Of a stretch of DNA of 64,000 nucleotides, positions 31,431-43,300 are shown one piece after another. How positions within the stretch are numbered: position 1 is the stretch's first letter; every line of letters starts with the position of its first letter. The translations under genes and the position numbers were made by a program. The notes below the pieces were generated by a model. That model saw only the letters and a program-made list of their open reading frames with translations. It did not search any database and had not been told where the DNA came from. The stretch lies in assembly GCA_000151295.1 (NCBI GenBank), contig GG745358.1, forward strand, positions 487,916-551,915, in the 5' to 3' direction. The DNA is from Allomyces macrogynus ATCC 38327 (taxonomy: Eukaryota > Blastocladiomycota > Blastocladiomycetes > Blastocladiales > Blastocladiaceae).

Positions 31431-32406
31431 TCACACAGCACCGCTCAGCTGCGCGTCCTTGTCAGTGAGCGGCACGTACATGACGCCCATGAGAGTGTGC
31501 GTCGTGACCGTGCCGTCTTGGTCCTTGTCGACTTGCATCAGTGCTTGCCCACCATACGAACGGGCGACGGGCAGGATCATGCGACCGGGAGACGCAAGTT
31601 GGTCGACGAGCTATGCGCGGGTGAAGGGACGGTGAGAATGTGAGGTCGAGGAACAAAAGTGCGAGGTCGGGTGGGGAGGGGGGGGGGGGGGCATACGGGC
31701 TGCGGGATCGTCGCGGCTGCCGCGCCAACGTGGCTAGGCGGTTGTGAGCGTCAGTTCTGAGCCAGGAAAACGCGAGCGTGCTGAGGACGACGAACATGGC
31801 ACTGTACGGCGCGCGCGCCGGGTATCCTTCACGGCCGTCACCAACTACGCTCGCAACGAACTTGGGATCAGCACCCGACCACCACCATCATCTGCCGCAC
31901 GACTCAACGCGTACCGACACACTCGACCCGCCCATTCGTCGTCCATCCGGGCTGATCCCGCTCCACATTCGCGCGCGTCATCTCCACCAACTCCTCAATG
32001 TGATCGAGCGCGACCACCTTCCCTTCGGGCCCGACCATATCCGCCATACACGCGGTCAAGTACCCCGACCCGCAGCCCACGTCCAACACGCGGTTCCCCG
32101 GGCGGAGGTACGGCTCGAGCAAGTTGAGCGCGTAGGCGTGCATGTGCGGCGCCGAAATCGTCGCGGAATAGCCGATCGTCTGCGGCGCGTCCATGTACGC
32201 TGACGAACCCGGGTGGACGTAGTGCCCGCGGTCGATGGCGAACATGGCCGATTTGACGCGGGGGTTGGTGATGATGTTGGCGTCTAGGCACGCGGGGAGG
32301 GCGTGAGTCGCGCTCGTGGTCGCGCAAGTGATGTGATGGGGTGATACGGACCAAACAGGTTCTCCACGAGCCGCGCGTTCGACTTGGCGCTGCACCGCCA
32401 CGCCAT
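31431..32406 (-). CDS. PCMT1: Protein-L-isoaspartate O-methyltransferase
   Basis: Exons 32406-32352, 32283-31915, 31844-31796, 31733-31697 and 31610-31431 give 229 residues, the normal family length. Motifs in order: [55 protein letters not shown], the SAM-binding loop [53 protein letters not shown] and the closing [15 protein letters not shown]. It methylates isoaspartyl residues to start repair of aged proteins, in the cytosol. The third and fourth exons are only 49 and 37 nt; intron 4 contains a C14 run right after its donor. Every junction restores a motif of the human enzyme family. Confidence 0.95.
31678..31691. repeat. Poly-G run in PCMT intron (C14 in sense)
   Basis: G14 on the + strand; in the sense strand C14 follows the donor GTATG of intron 4 of the methyltransferase gene. 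Confidence 0.9.
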
Positions 32407-33107
32407 GGTGTCGATGATGCTTGGAGTTGGGTCGAGAAACAGGCGCGCTGGTGCACGCGATGGTTGGGCGAATGCCAGATGTTGCATCGCGAGCGTCGCG
32501 ACAAGAAAGAGAATCGTCTGGATCCACCGCGTCGCGAAGAGGAAGAGCAGGAGCGCGAGCGGCGCCGGCGCTTGGGCCATGGTCAAGACGGTCGGTCACA
32601 TCCGCGCCGGGCGCGTCGTGTCGTGGCAGCGAGGTTGTGGTCGCGGTAGCGGTCGCGTCGAGACATGGTCGGCAGCGCGGCGGCGGAGTCCCGTGGGGAC
32701 CTGACCGACGCGCGCCAATGAGCGACCGGCGGGCTGACAACCAACACTAACCCGGCCACGACGTGGCAACAGCTGGCAAACGACCAACGAATTGAAGCAC
32801 ACCCCACGAAGTGAAATTTCCAACCAAAACCAAGCAACCAATCCAACAATGAGAATCAACGCCCAACCAAAAACGCCAATTAACTGGGGCCGAGCACAGA
32901 CGATCAACGGCAGTGACGGGTCGAGAAAAATCAAAGAAGAAGCAGCAGCACTGGAACGGCAGTGAGAGGACGATTTACCGGCAAGAGGACACGGCAGAGA
33001 AGATAGGGACAATAAAAGCGCGGGAGGAAGAAAGGTGTCTAGAAAGACCGGTTCTAGCGTCTTGGTTGCGTTGACAAATGTAAATCGGACAGTCGGCGTC
33101 GCGAGCG
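32407..33107. other. Intergenic, promoter side of the methyltransferase
   Basis: About 700 bp between the methyltransferase start and the WNK stop, both on the minus strand. The part at 32760-33050 is A-rich on the + strand and probably includes the WNK 3' UTR. No gene seen. Confidence 0.45.
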
Positions 33108-36100
33108 CTACATCGGCCATGCCCCACTGCCATTGCTGCCATGCGCGTGCGGGACGCTCGTGGGAGACATGACGATCCCCGTGTGCGTGGGCGTGCCAGC
33201 ACGCGACATACCGACCGCGGGCGACGCGTAACCCGGATAGGTCGCGGGCAGCCATGTCGCTGACCGGTGCGGTGCCGCCGCGACCAGTGGGACCGGCGCG
33301 TGCATCACGTCGCGCGGCGTCATGCCCGCGGTCGGGACCGTGGCGGCGGGACTTGCGTAGATAGAGGAGGCCGACGTCGCGGCGGCGGCCGCGGGCAACT
33401 GCGTCATGAGCGGGACGGCACCACCCGTGACGCCCATTCCGGGCACGAGCATCGGAGACGACTGCTTGGACCCGGCAGCTGCAACAGCAGCGGCAGCAGC
33501 GGCGGCGGCAGCGGCAGCCATGCCGACCGTGGTCGGCGCGCCCGCACCACTGACGCGTTTCCTGTCCATGTCGAACCCCGACAACGCGAGCGACTGCAAT
33601 TCCGAGAGTGTACGGCGCAAGTTTTCTTGCGACGCGTGCGCGGCCGTCGGGCGTGACGCGGCCAAGGGTGTCGTGGCCGATCCAACAGTGGCGGCGATGG
33701 GCGTGCTGGTCGCGGGCGACGCGAGAGGCGTGGCCGCAGACGCGGACCCAGCGCGGCGGAACGCCGACACGTAGGCGCCCTCGCCGAGACACGCGCGGTC
33801 GGCGTCGAGGCTGCGCGCACGGTGTAGGGCCGAGGACGTGTCGACGGGGGGCGGGTGGTGCGGCGGGACGACCGGCTCGGCTGATATTGGAGGATAAGAC
33901 GGTAGCGCCACGGCGAGACTCGGTGGGGGTGGAGCGGCGACCGGCTCCGGTGGAGGTGGCGGGGCAAATGGTTCCGAAACAGGCGCAAGAAGAACACTTG
34001 CGGCAGCGGATGGCGGCTCGTGTGGCACGTCCTTCGTCGCGGCCGCATCGGCAGGCGGCGTAGCGACCGGCGGTTCCACGTGCGATGGCGTCGCCCCCGG
34101 CCTTGTCTCGCCCTGTTTCTGCTGGCACATCACCTGCTGCTGGTAATGATCCACATAAAACGCGTCCTCGTCGAGATCCGGCCCGTCATCGAGCCCATGG
34201 TACAGCTCGCTCGGATGGTCGCGGTAATCCACGACATTCTCGTGCGTCGGGTGCGCAAGGTCGTCGACCACATGCCCGTCGTCGACGGCGCGGCCCACAT
34301 CAAACGCGTACGCGAGCGGCGCGAGAATGCGGGCCGCCATGGACGGTGGTGGCGGAGCGGGCGCGAAGGTCGGCGACGCGACACCGAACCCGGCGTCGGA
34401 CCCTTCGCCATCATCGTCATTGTCGTCGTCAAAATCGCGGTCATCGTCGTCGCTGCCGCGCTCGCTCTCGTCATCCAACATTGCGCGCTCGCGCTGCATC
34501 ACGTCCATCCACACCTCGAGCAGTTCCGCATCCACGTCCTCGGCATCCGCGCGGTTCGCGCGCGCAAGTACCACTGCTGCGACTTCGTCCCCAAACACGC
34601 AGTGCCGAATCAACGACTCCACTTGCGCACGCGCCGCAGCGGCCACGTCGGCCATGACCCCTTCGCGAATCATTTCGGATACCACGAGCGCGGGCGTATC
34701 GTCGACGAGATGGAACGGGAACTTGACGTCGTTTGGCGCCCCGCCGGATCCAATCACGAGCGTCATGCGCAGATTCGCCGTGAATGCCGCCGCATCGACG
34801 GAAATGAGCGCCATGGTCACGTCGTACCCGGGGCCCGACGCGTGCAGGGTCACGAGTGGTGTGGGCGCAGCGGCAGCGGGAGGACCGCGCGGGACGGCAA
34901 GGCTCGATACGACCGATTCGGTCGTGGACGTGCGTTCCAGGGATGCCGCGACAGAGGGAGCGCGCGCGAGTGGTGCGCCACCAGCCAATGTCGGGTCGGA
35001 CACGGCGGCACGTGCTGCGGCGACGGCGTCGTCGAGGTTCGCGTACGATGACGGTACAGATGACGGCGCCGTCGAGGGCGCCGACGACGACGAGTATCCC
35101 CCACCACCTCCACTACCACCAGCACCCGCGCCGGGCACCACGGGCGGCGCGAGCCCCCCTACACTCCCCGCGATCCCTCCCGCATTGCCCACCGTCGACC
35201 CGTTCGGATCTGTGGCCAAGAACGGGTGCTCGAGCAATTCCACCGCGGACGGCCGGAGTCGGTAATCATGCTGGATGCAAATCTCGATAAACTCGCGCGT
35301 GTCCGGGTCGGCCACCTTGTTGAGCGCCAAGGGCTTGATACCCGCCGAGACGCGCTTGTAGATCTGCGCCTGGTTGTGGCATTCTTGGTACGGGTACTCT
35401 TTTGTGACGAGTTCGAGCACGCACATGCCAAACGCGTAAATGTCGACGCGCTCGTCGTACCGCTCGTCATAGAGTTCCGGCGCCATGAATTCAGGTGTAC
35501 CGAGAACAGACGAGATGTGGTCCTTGTTCTTGATGGTCGCGAGCCCGAGGTCGCCGATCTTGGCGATGCCGTTGTTGCCGTCTGTCGAGGCAGAGTGCGC
35601 GCGCGCAGGTCAGTTTCCTGCGACGGACCCCGAAACGACGTGAAAGAGACGGTGAAGAGGGAGCCCGTACTGATGAAAATGTTATCCGACTTCAGATCGC
35701 GATGAATGATCGGCGGCTGCCTTGAATGCAAGTAGGCCAGCCCGCGCAAGATATGCCGGCACAAGTTCTTGACGACTTTCGGCTTGAGCTTGCCTTTGGT
35801 CTTGCGTACAAATGACTTGAGCGTACCCGACGTCATGAGCTCTGTGATGAAATAGACGCGCTCGCGGCCGTCAGGCCCCCGAGCGGCCCAGACGTGGAAG
35901 AAGTTGATAATGTTATCGTGGTGCAGCAGCTTGAGCAGCTTCACTTCGCCGCACACCTTGTGAATGTCGCGCCGCGACAAGTAGTCGGCGCGCAGCTGGT
36001 TCCACGCGACTTCCACGCCTTCTTCGACGTCGAACGCCTTGTAGACCTCCTTGTAGGCGCCTAGTGAGGGGCAACCGGGGTGTCAGGGCGCGGATACGGA

Positions 36101-36418
36101 CAAAACGGGCCGACGTGGAGCTGTACCTCGGCCAAGACAAATGTCCCAGCACTGGAACCGGCCGGACGGGTCGGTCTGGATGATGCGGTGCTCGTCGTCC
36201 TCTTCATCGTCGTCATCGTCATCGTCGTCGTCGTGTCCCGCGTGCACGTCGTCGCCGGGTGCGCCTGCCAGCAGGTCGGCGGCTGAGCTACCCATCACGT
36301 CCCATCGCGGAGGTGGCGGCGGGCGCGGCGCGGCATCCGCGGCAGAGGCGGCGGGTACCGACAGGGACGCGGCCGAGACGGCGCGGCGCGACGAGGTTGT
36401 CGTGGACGACGAGGCCAT
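33108..36418 (-). CDS. WNK (with-no-lysine) protein kinase
   Basis: Exons 36418-36127, 36060-35671 and 35581-33108 give 1,051 residues. The kinase shows the WNK hallmark: the usual beta-3 lysine is absent (VAWNQL) and a lysine sits in the glycine loop instead ([14 protein letters not shown]). Other motifs: [73 protein letters not shown]. After a Ser/Gly-rich linker comes an OSR1-C/CCT-like block ([30 protein letters not shown]), then a long acidic and Pro/Ala-rich tail. WNKs sense chloride and crowding and act on OSR1/SPAK kinases; in a fungus the target is unknown. The N-terminus has an Asp run (about nine) before the kinase. GLGLA reads GDLGLA, normal for WNKs. Confidence 0.93.
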
Positions 36419-37313
36419 GATGGTGTCGGCGACGAGCGATCAATCTATCGGCCAGAGAGGACACGGGCCCGAGGAGGAACCGGGGGCGCGAGTCGGCAAG
36501 GCCGATCTGGACTGGGGCCAAGACGCGACGCAGAACCCAAGACGCGGCGCAGGACCAGGACACGGTGCGAGCAATCGGCGGGGTCCTGCCGCGAGTACGC
36601 GCTAGCAACCGAGCCGCTGGCACGCACGCGGTGAACCAAGGCACAGCTAAGGGTCCGACTTGCTGCGCCGCGCCGGCCGCTGTTGACGTGTGGTCTAACG
36701 TTGCAGTCGCCGATGCTGATGCCGGCGCTGGCGTGCAAGGCGGGCTTGTGCGACCTGCACACACCACGACAAGATGCGGCGAGCGGTACACCGGTTGCCT
36801 TGCTTGCCGGTCGGTCGGGGGGGGGGGGGGGGGCCCCTCCGTTGCTTGCTTGATCCAGAAGCGTCAGTCGGCGCGGGTTGTTGTGACCCGCTGCAGGGTC
36901 GCGCGATCGCGGGAAGGGGCCGCGATGGCGGCGCGGGGTCGGTCGAGTCGGCCGGCGGCCGCGTGGGCGGGCGGGGTGCGGCAGGTTGTGCGCAGGGGAG
37001 GTGTTGATGACGTTGCAGGAAGAGTGGAGGAAGGGTCCGGGGACACTTGCTTTTTGTCTCGCGGTCCGCTTTTGCTTGCGTTTGCTTGCGTGACTTGTGT
37101 TTGTGGGACCTGGTTTTCCGCACGGCCAGAGAGAGAAACCAGTGTTGCAACAGGTGACCGCGACGCGCGCTTCCACCGCAACGGTCGCAACGCTCCGTTC
37201 CTCGCGGACGTTGTCGAGTTGCCGCGACGACCGTGACGGCCGTGGCATCGACGACGACCACGGGTCTCTCCACGCTGCAACCCGCCCGCTCAACTTCCCG
37301 CAAAGTGCCCGCC
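36419..37313. other. Divergent promoter region with poly-G run
   Basis: About 900 bp between the WNK (-) and CCDC61-like (+) starts. G17 at 36817-36833. Because C runs elsewhere in the window fall in introns, a 5'-UTR intron of the WNK gene is conceivable here. No coding-like frame otherwise. Confidence 0.4.
36817..36833. repeat. Poly-G run (17 bases)
   Basis: G17 on the + strand, C17 on the strand of the WNK gene, about 400 bp upstream of its start codon. Confidence 0.9.
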
Positions 37314-39648
37314 ATGATGGCCTCGGCCGTCTTCTCAGAGGACCCGGACCCAAGCAATCTGTCCATGCCGTCGTTCTTGCTCGACCATGATCCCATGCAC
37401 CGACCTACGGCCCCACGACCATCACGCAGCATGCGTGCCGCGCCAGCTGCTCCCCGAGAACCAAAGACCGCCGACCACGACGCCGCCCGGACGCGCCGTA
37501 CCGAGACCGCGACCCTGCGTTTGCGCGACGGCCATTACGAGCTCGTCGCGCAGGTCACCATGGGAAACGACGACCACGCTGGCTCCAAAAATGCTCCAGC
37601 ACGGACGCTCCGCCTCTGGCTGTCCAAGCTCGCCGACTTGCCGCTCGCTGCGGCCGCACGCCGCCCTGACGCGGCTGCGCTCGATGCATGGACGGCCGAC
37701 GTGACGGCCGACTGTACAGCATCGTCCCTGAACTTGAAATCCACGTCGTGACCACGCTGACCGCGGGACTGGGCAGCCAATTAGATGTCGAGGCCATGAC
37801 CAGAAAGGCCGGCAACGCCAAGCAGTTTTCCGTGTTTGTGGAAATGCTCTTCAAGAGCATGGCACAGGTCCGCGATGTTTGCCATCCGTTCATCTGTATC
37901 GGTGATTCCTCGCTGATTTCATTTCCACGAACAGGGCGACCCATGCGTCGCCCTCGACGTGCTCACCGCCGACGACCTCACTGCGCTCAAGGCGCGTACT
38001 GCCCCGGGCGCACGGTCTACGGCAATCCCCCTCAACGAGCAGAAACGGTACCTGATCCTGACCTATACGTCGGCCTACGACCGGTACGCATGCTTTTCCC
38101 TCCACTTTCCGTATCTTCTCCGCGCTCCTCAACCTTCTCCACCCGCTCATTCGTAGCGTGCACTACCCGCTCCCGCTCGCCTACCACCCGGCGCACCACG
38201 AGCCCACGACCCTGATTCGCATGCTCAAGGCCTTGCAGGCCGAAAACAAGCATCTGCGGCACCAACTGCACCGCCCCGAGCAACACATGGGGCCGAACCA
38301 GGTCGTTCTCGACGCGCACGTCGTCGATGAACTCTACGCGCACGCGCAGCACTTGGCCGAGGAAGTGAGTCGCGCGCAGGCCGACGCGGACGCGTGGCGC
38401 GCGAAGTACGACGACCTCGTGGTCACGGCATTGGGACCACCTAAGCGGAGTATTGCGACGAGACGGGGGAGTGCAGCGGCGAGCCGCGAACCGTCGACGG
38501 GGTCGGTGCGCAGCAGTGTGGGACGGCGAAACGTGGTGGACCCCCCGCAGCCACGACCGACACGGCGGACCGAGAGCCAAGAAAGCGTTTATTCGACGCG
38601 GTCGTTGGCACCACGACCGCACGCGCGGCGCACCGAGAGCCAAGAGTCTGTTTTCTCGACCCGCTCTTCTGCATCCCGCACTCATCCAACAACGACGCGA
38701 CGTGACCCTCCTCAACCGCCTGCCCGCCGCCGACACCGGTCCAAGGACCGCGCGCCCACCACCACCTCGTCACGCACCAGCTACGTCCCCCTGCGGTCCG
38801 CGCCGCTCCACGACGACTCGTACCTCGTCGACACCGACCGCTCACCTGCTCATCCGCATCGGGCCCGTCGTACCAATACGTCCGGATCCGCATCGCGCGA
38901 CCGCGCACCAGCACCTTTCCGCCGCTTCGACCCAACCGAATGGGCACGCGCGCGCGCCGCCCGGATGCGGGGGACCTCAGCAACTTCCGTCTCGTCGCGC
39001 GGATCCGCCGCGTCATCATCATCCACCCGGCGCGAACTGGTGCCGCGGTCGCCGCCCGTGAGTCGCCGCACGCCTGCCACGTCGCCGTCCACTCGTCGCG
39101 TGCCGCCCGCGCCGCCGTCGCCCAAATCCGCACAACGCAAGGACCGGCGCCGTCCCACGCACCATCGGTCCCCGTCCCCTCCACCACCGCGGAGCACGCG
39201 ACGCACCAAGTCTCCACCACGGCGGACATGGATTACGGCGCCATCGGGGAACCGCGCGAGGGAAGTACCTGTTCCGCGTCCCGCGGCAGGGTCGCCAAAG
39301 CGCGGACCGGTGCGGTCGTCGGGGTACGGGCGGCCGCCGGCACACTTGTCGCCACGGCGCGGCGCACCGTCGCCGCCGAAAACGACGACGGCGGGGAGGC
39401 GGGATGAAGGTCGGGAACGCGAAAGGCGGAGGGCGTGGACGCCACGGGCGTCGGATGTGGGGAGTGGGTCAGAAGCGGAGGAGGAAGGGTCGGACTGGTC
39501 CCGTGCCGGGGGATCGTGGCGGCGGGGGGATAAGGTGAGGGATGTGTCAGTGGGGTCGACGAACGGGAGGGCGGCGTCGCGCGAGATTGAAGCGCGGTTG
39601 GACCGGTTGGCCGAGTCGTTGCGGCGTGCGAGGGCTGAGATGGTTTGA
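37314..39648 (+). CDS. CCDC61/VFL3-like basal-body protein
   Basis: Exons 37314-37713, 37785-37867, 37935-38083 and 38157-39648 give 707 residues. Junctions rebuild the XRCC4-like head of CCDC61: TLRLRDGHYELVAQV, LDAWTADVTADYVEAMTRKA, GNAKQFSVFVEMLFKSM, DPCVALDVLTADDLTAL, KRYLILTYTSAYDRVHYPLP. The phrase around DRVHYPLPL is close to the animal protein. A coiled-coil follows (LIRMLKALQAENKHLRHQL; AHAQHLAEEVSRAQADADAW), then a basic Ser/Arg/Pro-rich tail, possibly microtubule-binding. The family positions basal bodies and their striated fibres in flagellated cells; a role in the zoospore flagellum is inferred. Start codon uncertain among closely spaced ATGs (37233, 37314, 37317). Confidence 0.88.
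38563..38688 (+). repeat. Two tandem 21-residue repeats in the CCDC61-like protein
   Basis: Adjacent copies both start RRTESQESV and continue with Y/F and STRS. The DNA is also similar, indicating recent duplication. The RRxES context resembles a basophilic kinase site. Confidence 0.8.
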
Positions 39649-40316
39649 GATGGGTCAAGGACTGACGCCAGCGAGACTCTTTTTGATCGTGGTTTGACGG
39701 AACCCGGATTGTACTGATGACCGTCCGACCAAGAAGACTTTCGAGGGCACGTTTGAGACGAAACAATTGGGATCGTTGCAGATCGTGATTTGATGGGCCA
39801 TCGCGCAGGAGTCGTACCAGCGACAAAAATGCGGTTCAGGGATCAACGCCATAAAGCCAGCAAAACAAATCGGTGTGGGTGCGTCGGATAGTCATGGAAA
39901 CTTCTCAATCATTGCGATTCTGAAGCAGAACTGGCAATTTCCTTTTTCTCGTCTTCCGCAGGAGAACATAAAACAGCAACGTCGTTGCTCGAGTCGAAGT
40001 AGCCGACTGGAGAGCAGGGTCGGTGCGGGAGTGGAGCAGTTTTGTCATGGCCTGATCAAGTTGACGCGGTCAGGCGACAGCACGTGGTGCGTTGCCGCGA
40101 GCTTTGTGGTCGAGGTGGGAGGTGTGTGCAGCTCGTGCGTGCTTCCCACACGAGCCGACGTGACCGCGCCGAGAGCGCTGATCTCTGGTCGCTGTGGGCA
40201 GCGACCTCCACCAGCGTACCGGCGTAGCGCCCGCCATTCTCGCCATTCTCACTAGCAACTCGATGCATTCTTGAGCCACCGACCAAGGCACCAATTCTGT
40301 GTCGTCCGCCACCACC
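39649..40316. other. Intergenic, no gene seen
   Basis: Between two plus-strand ciliary-type genes. A 65-residue Cys-containing minus-strand frame at 39655-39852 is present but unsupported. The rest is probably 3' UTR and promoter. Confidence 0.45.
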
Positions 40317-43300
40317 ATGGACCACGACAAGCGCCGCACCGGCGGCCCGTCGAAGCGCACCGACGCCAACAGCAAACCCGCCGCTGCAGCACCTGATCCA
40401 ATCCCTGCCCGCCTCCATACCTCCAACGCACTGAGCCCGACCGCGACTCCGCCGTCTGCCCGCCGCGGAGCTCTCCCCACCCCCGCCAAAACCGCCGACT
40501 CGTCGGCTCCACGCGGGACCACGACCGACTCGAACGCCGCACGTATCCAATCGGAAGCAGCGACATCCGGTAGTCCCACGGCCACCCCACTCGCGCACTC
40601 CCGCGGCCCAATTGCCGCAAGCGCGCTGGGCCCCGCGCTCACGGCGCTGTCCAAGCACGGCGCAAATGGACCAGGCCCCGCGCTGTCTGTGCAGCCACGG
40701 GCATTACCACTCTCGAAAGCGGCGTCTCGCCGCGGATCGATTGCAGGCGTCTCGCGAAATGCGTCAGCCGCACCGAGTGTGGTCGGGACACCGACCGGGT
40801 CAATTTCAAATTTGAGCAACGCTGGAGGGAAAGGTGGTGGTGGTGGTGGTGGGAAGACGCCCGGTGGACTCGCCATGTCGCCGTACACGTCGCTGCCGTC
40901 AATTGGCGGTGGCGGTAGTGGGAGTGCCGGCGATGGGACACCGAGCGCGAGATCGACGCGTGCGCGTGGACTGTGGAATCTAATTCGCACGTTTGTGGTA
41001 CGTCCTGTCTCGCTCGAGAGCTCGCAACGTGCAGCAACTCAACTGACTGCTGCTCTTCTAGTCACGCAAATTCTTCTCGAGTTTCATGTCGGGCGCCGCC
41101 AACAACTCGTCCAAGGACTTTTTCCGCACCATGCAGTACCTGTGGCGGCAACTCCTCGAACAACAGCGCCGTCCGATCCTGCGCCCGCGGCGCCGCGGCG
41201 CCGCTGCCGCCATGGACCTGGCTCTGTCGCTCGCCAACGACACGGACCTCGACGGCGACCTCGACGACTTTCTCGCCTACTTTGACCCAGACTCGAGTTC
41301 CGACAGCGACCGGTCGTCGCCAACCTCGGAACTCGAGGACTTGGAGTGGGACCCGAATGCATTCCGCTGTCGGCGTCGGGCACGCGGCGTGGAAGTGCGC
41401 GGATGGGTCGTCGGCCGCTGGGTGGGGACGTGCTCGAAGGCATTCCCTCGACCCGCTGAGTCGCAAAAACCCCCCTTGATCTCGGCCCCGATTCTGGCAA
41501 GGATTTTTCGCCGCGCTCCCCCACCATTCGGGGCATTGGGTTTGGGACCCCGCCGGGAGTTGGGCCGCCGCCGATATTTCCCGGTTTTCGGCACACCCAC
41601 AGCGGGCTTCGGCTGCAGCGGGGTTGGGGGCGCCATTGCGGCGCAACGAACGCGGCACACGCCCCCGTCACGGGCCTCGCCCGACGCCCAGGCCGCGCAG
41701 GATCTGTTTTTTGCACAGTCGCACCAGCTCACGGCGTGGCGTGTCCTGATTTTGACGTTGCGCATGCGCGACCCGATTCACCGCCGGCTCGGGCTCGATG
41801 TGATTGGATTACTCGGTGCTGCGTTCCCGCGCACGTGTGTCGACACCGAGTCGCGCGAGGCGCTGGCGACGGCGTTGCTGAATGTGGTTGCGGGCGACGA
41901 GGTCGCGCTGCTTCGACGCCAGGCCGTGCAGGTGCTCGGCGACTTGTTTGGGCTCTACTTGTGCGTGCACGAAGGGTCGACGCCGGGGAAAACCTCGGAG
42001 CGCGTGTTCCAAAGTCTCGTCGGGATCCTCTTCTCGATCCTGTGCCGCGAACGGATCGCGCTGAACCGTGCCGGCGCCAGTCCGTCGGCCGAACCCAATG
42101 CTGACCACGGCGACGGTCTGCCGGCCGACATGCACGTCGAGGCAGCACTGTGCAAGATGCACCTATTCCAAGCCCTCGGCAAGTTTTTACGTTCCGACAC
42201 GGAACACGTCGTCTTCAAGAACATGGTTCTCTACTTGGCGTGGACCGAACTCGAACATGTCACGCCGGCCTACGTCCGCGCCTACGGCGACGCCTACTAC
42301 GCAGTCCTCGAAGTCGTGATCGGCATCCTGACCACGATCCACCCGACCGAGGCCAACCGTACGGCCATGGGCGCCATGTTCAAGAAACACGTCCAGCCGC
42401 TCATGGTTCAGGGCAACGCGACCATGCCGAAAACACCGACCACGCCGCGCGCGACCGCGACCGACCTGATCACCGCTCTGAAACGGCTGGCCGTGCAGTT
42501 TGCCGCGCTTTGGCTGCCCGTCACGCACGACGGCGCGCACTCGACCGCGTGCGCAGTCTTATTGGACGGATTGAAGCACGTCAATGCGACCGTGAATCAC
42601 CCGTTGGCCAACTTTGACCGCGCCATGCTGATCACGACCATGCGCGACGCCGACGCGCGCGCTGCCGCTCGTGCGCGGTCGCTCTGGCACATGCTCCAGA
42701 TGCCCGGAACGAGTATGCGGCTGCAACGTGTCCCTGGCGCGCGCCGCGGGTGGTTTGGAACACCCGACCCGGTTGATGCCGACGACGCATCACCTGTTGC
42801 CAATGTCACGGGCTCCAGTCCAGTCGCAATTGGCGGCGGGTCCGGGAACATGCCGTTCACCGCATCGATTGCGCTGTTTTTACCGGACTCGGGCCTGGCA
42901 TCTGACGCGTCCCTGTCGGGGAGCGCGCGACACGGCGCGGGTGAGGCACAGCCGCTGCACCCGGACACGGTTGTCTACGTGTACCGCCCGTTGCCGTCCC
43001 TGCCCGGAGTCCCCGCGAACGCGACCACCGTCCCACCCGTCTTCATGGACCCAAGTTGGGTCGGGAAAGCGCTGGCCACGTCGACGCCCTACGAGGCGCA
43101 GGAGAGGCAAGGACACGTGCCGGGTCTGCCGGCCGGTTTCACGTACGCGCCGGCTCCGATTGCGAATACCGCTGCGGCCAAGACGGCAGGCGCGACACCG
43201 CCGTCGCCGTTGGTGGATGGCGCGGTGCCGCAGGGGAAATCGCTCGTCCCGCCGCGGCCGCCGGATGGAAGGGCCGCGGGGAACGCGCCGGCCGAAGTTC

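Noticed and set aside
32596..34128. 510-codon minus-strand frame with Arg/His-rich text
   Set aside because: It overlaps the WNK C-terminal coding sequence in another frame and has no recognisable domain.
36445..37353. 302-codon minus-strand frame crossing a poly-G run
   Set aside because: It reads a homopolymer as prolines, lacks codon bias and overlaps two promoters.
39655..39852. 65-residue Cys-containing minus-strand ORF
   Set aside because: Too short, no domain, no partner exon, and it lies in the presumed 3' UTR of the CCDC61-like gene.
40835..40856. GGT repeat as a possible regulatory microsatellite
   Set aside because: It is in frame and encodes a glycine run in the disordered N-terminus of the giant protein.
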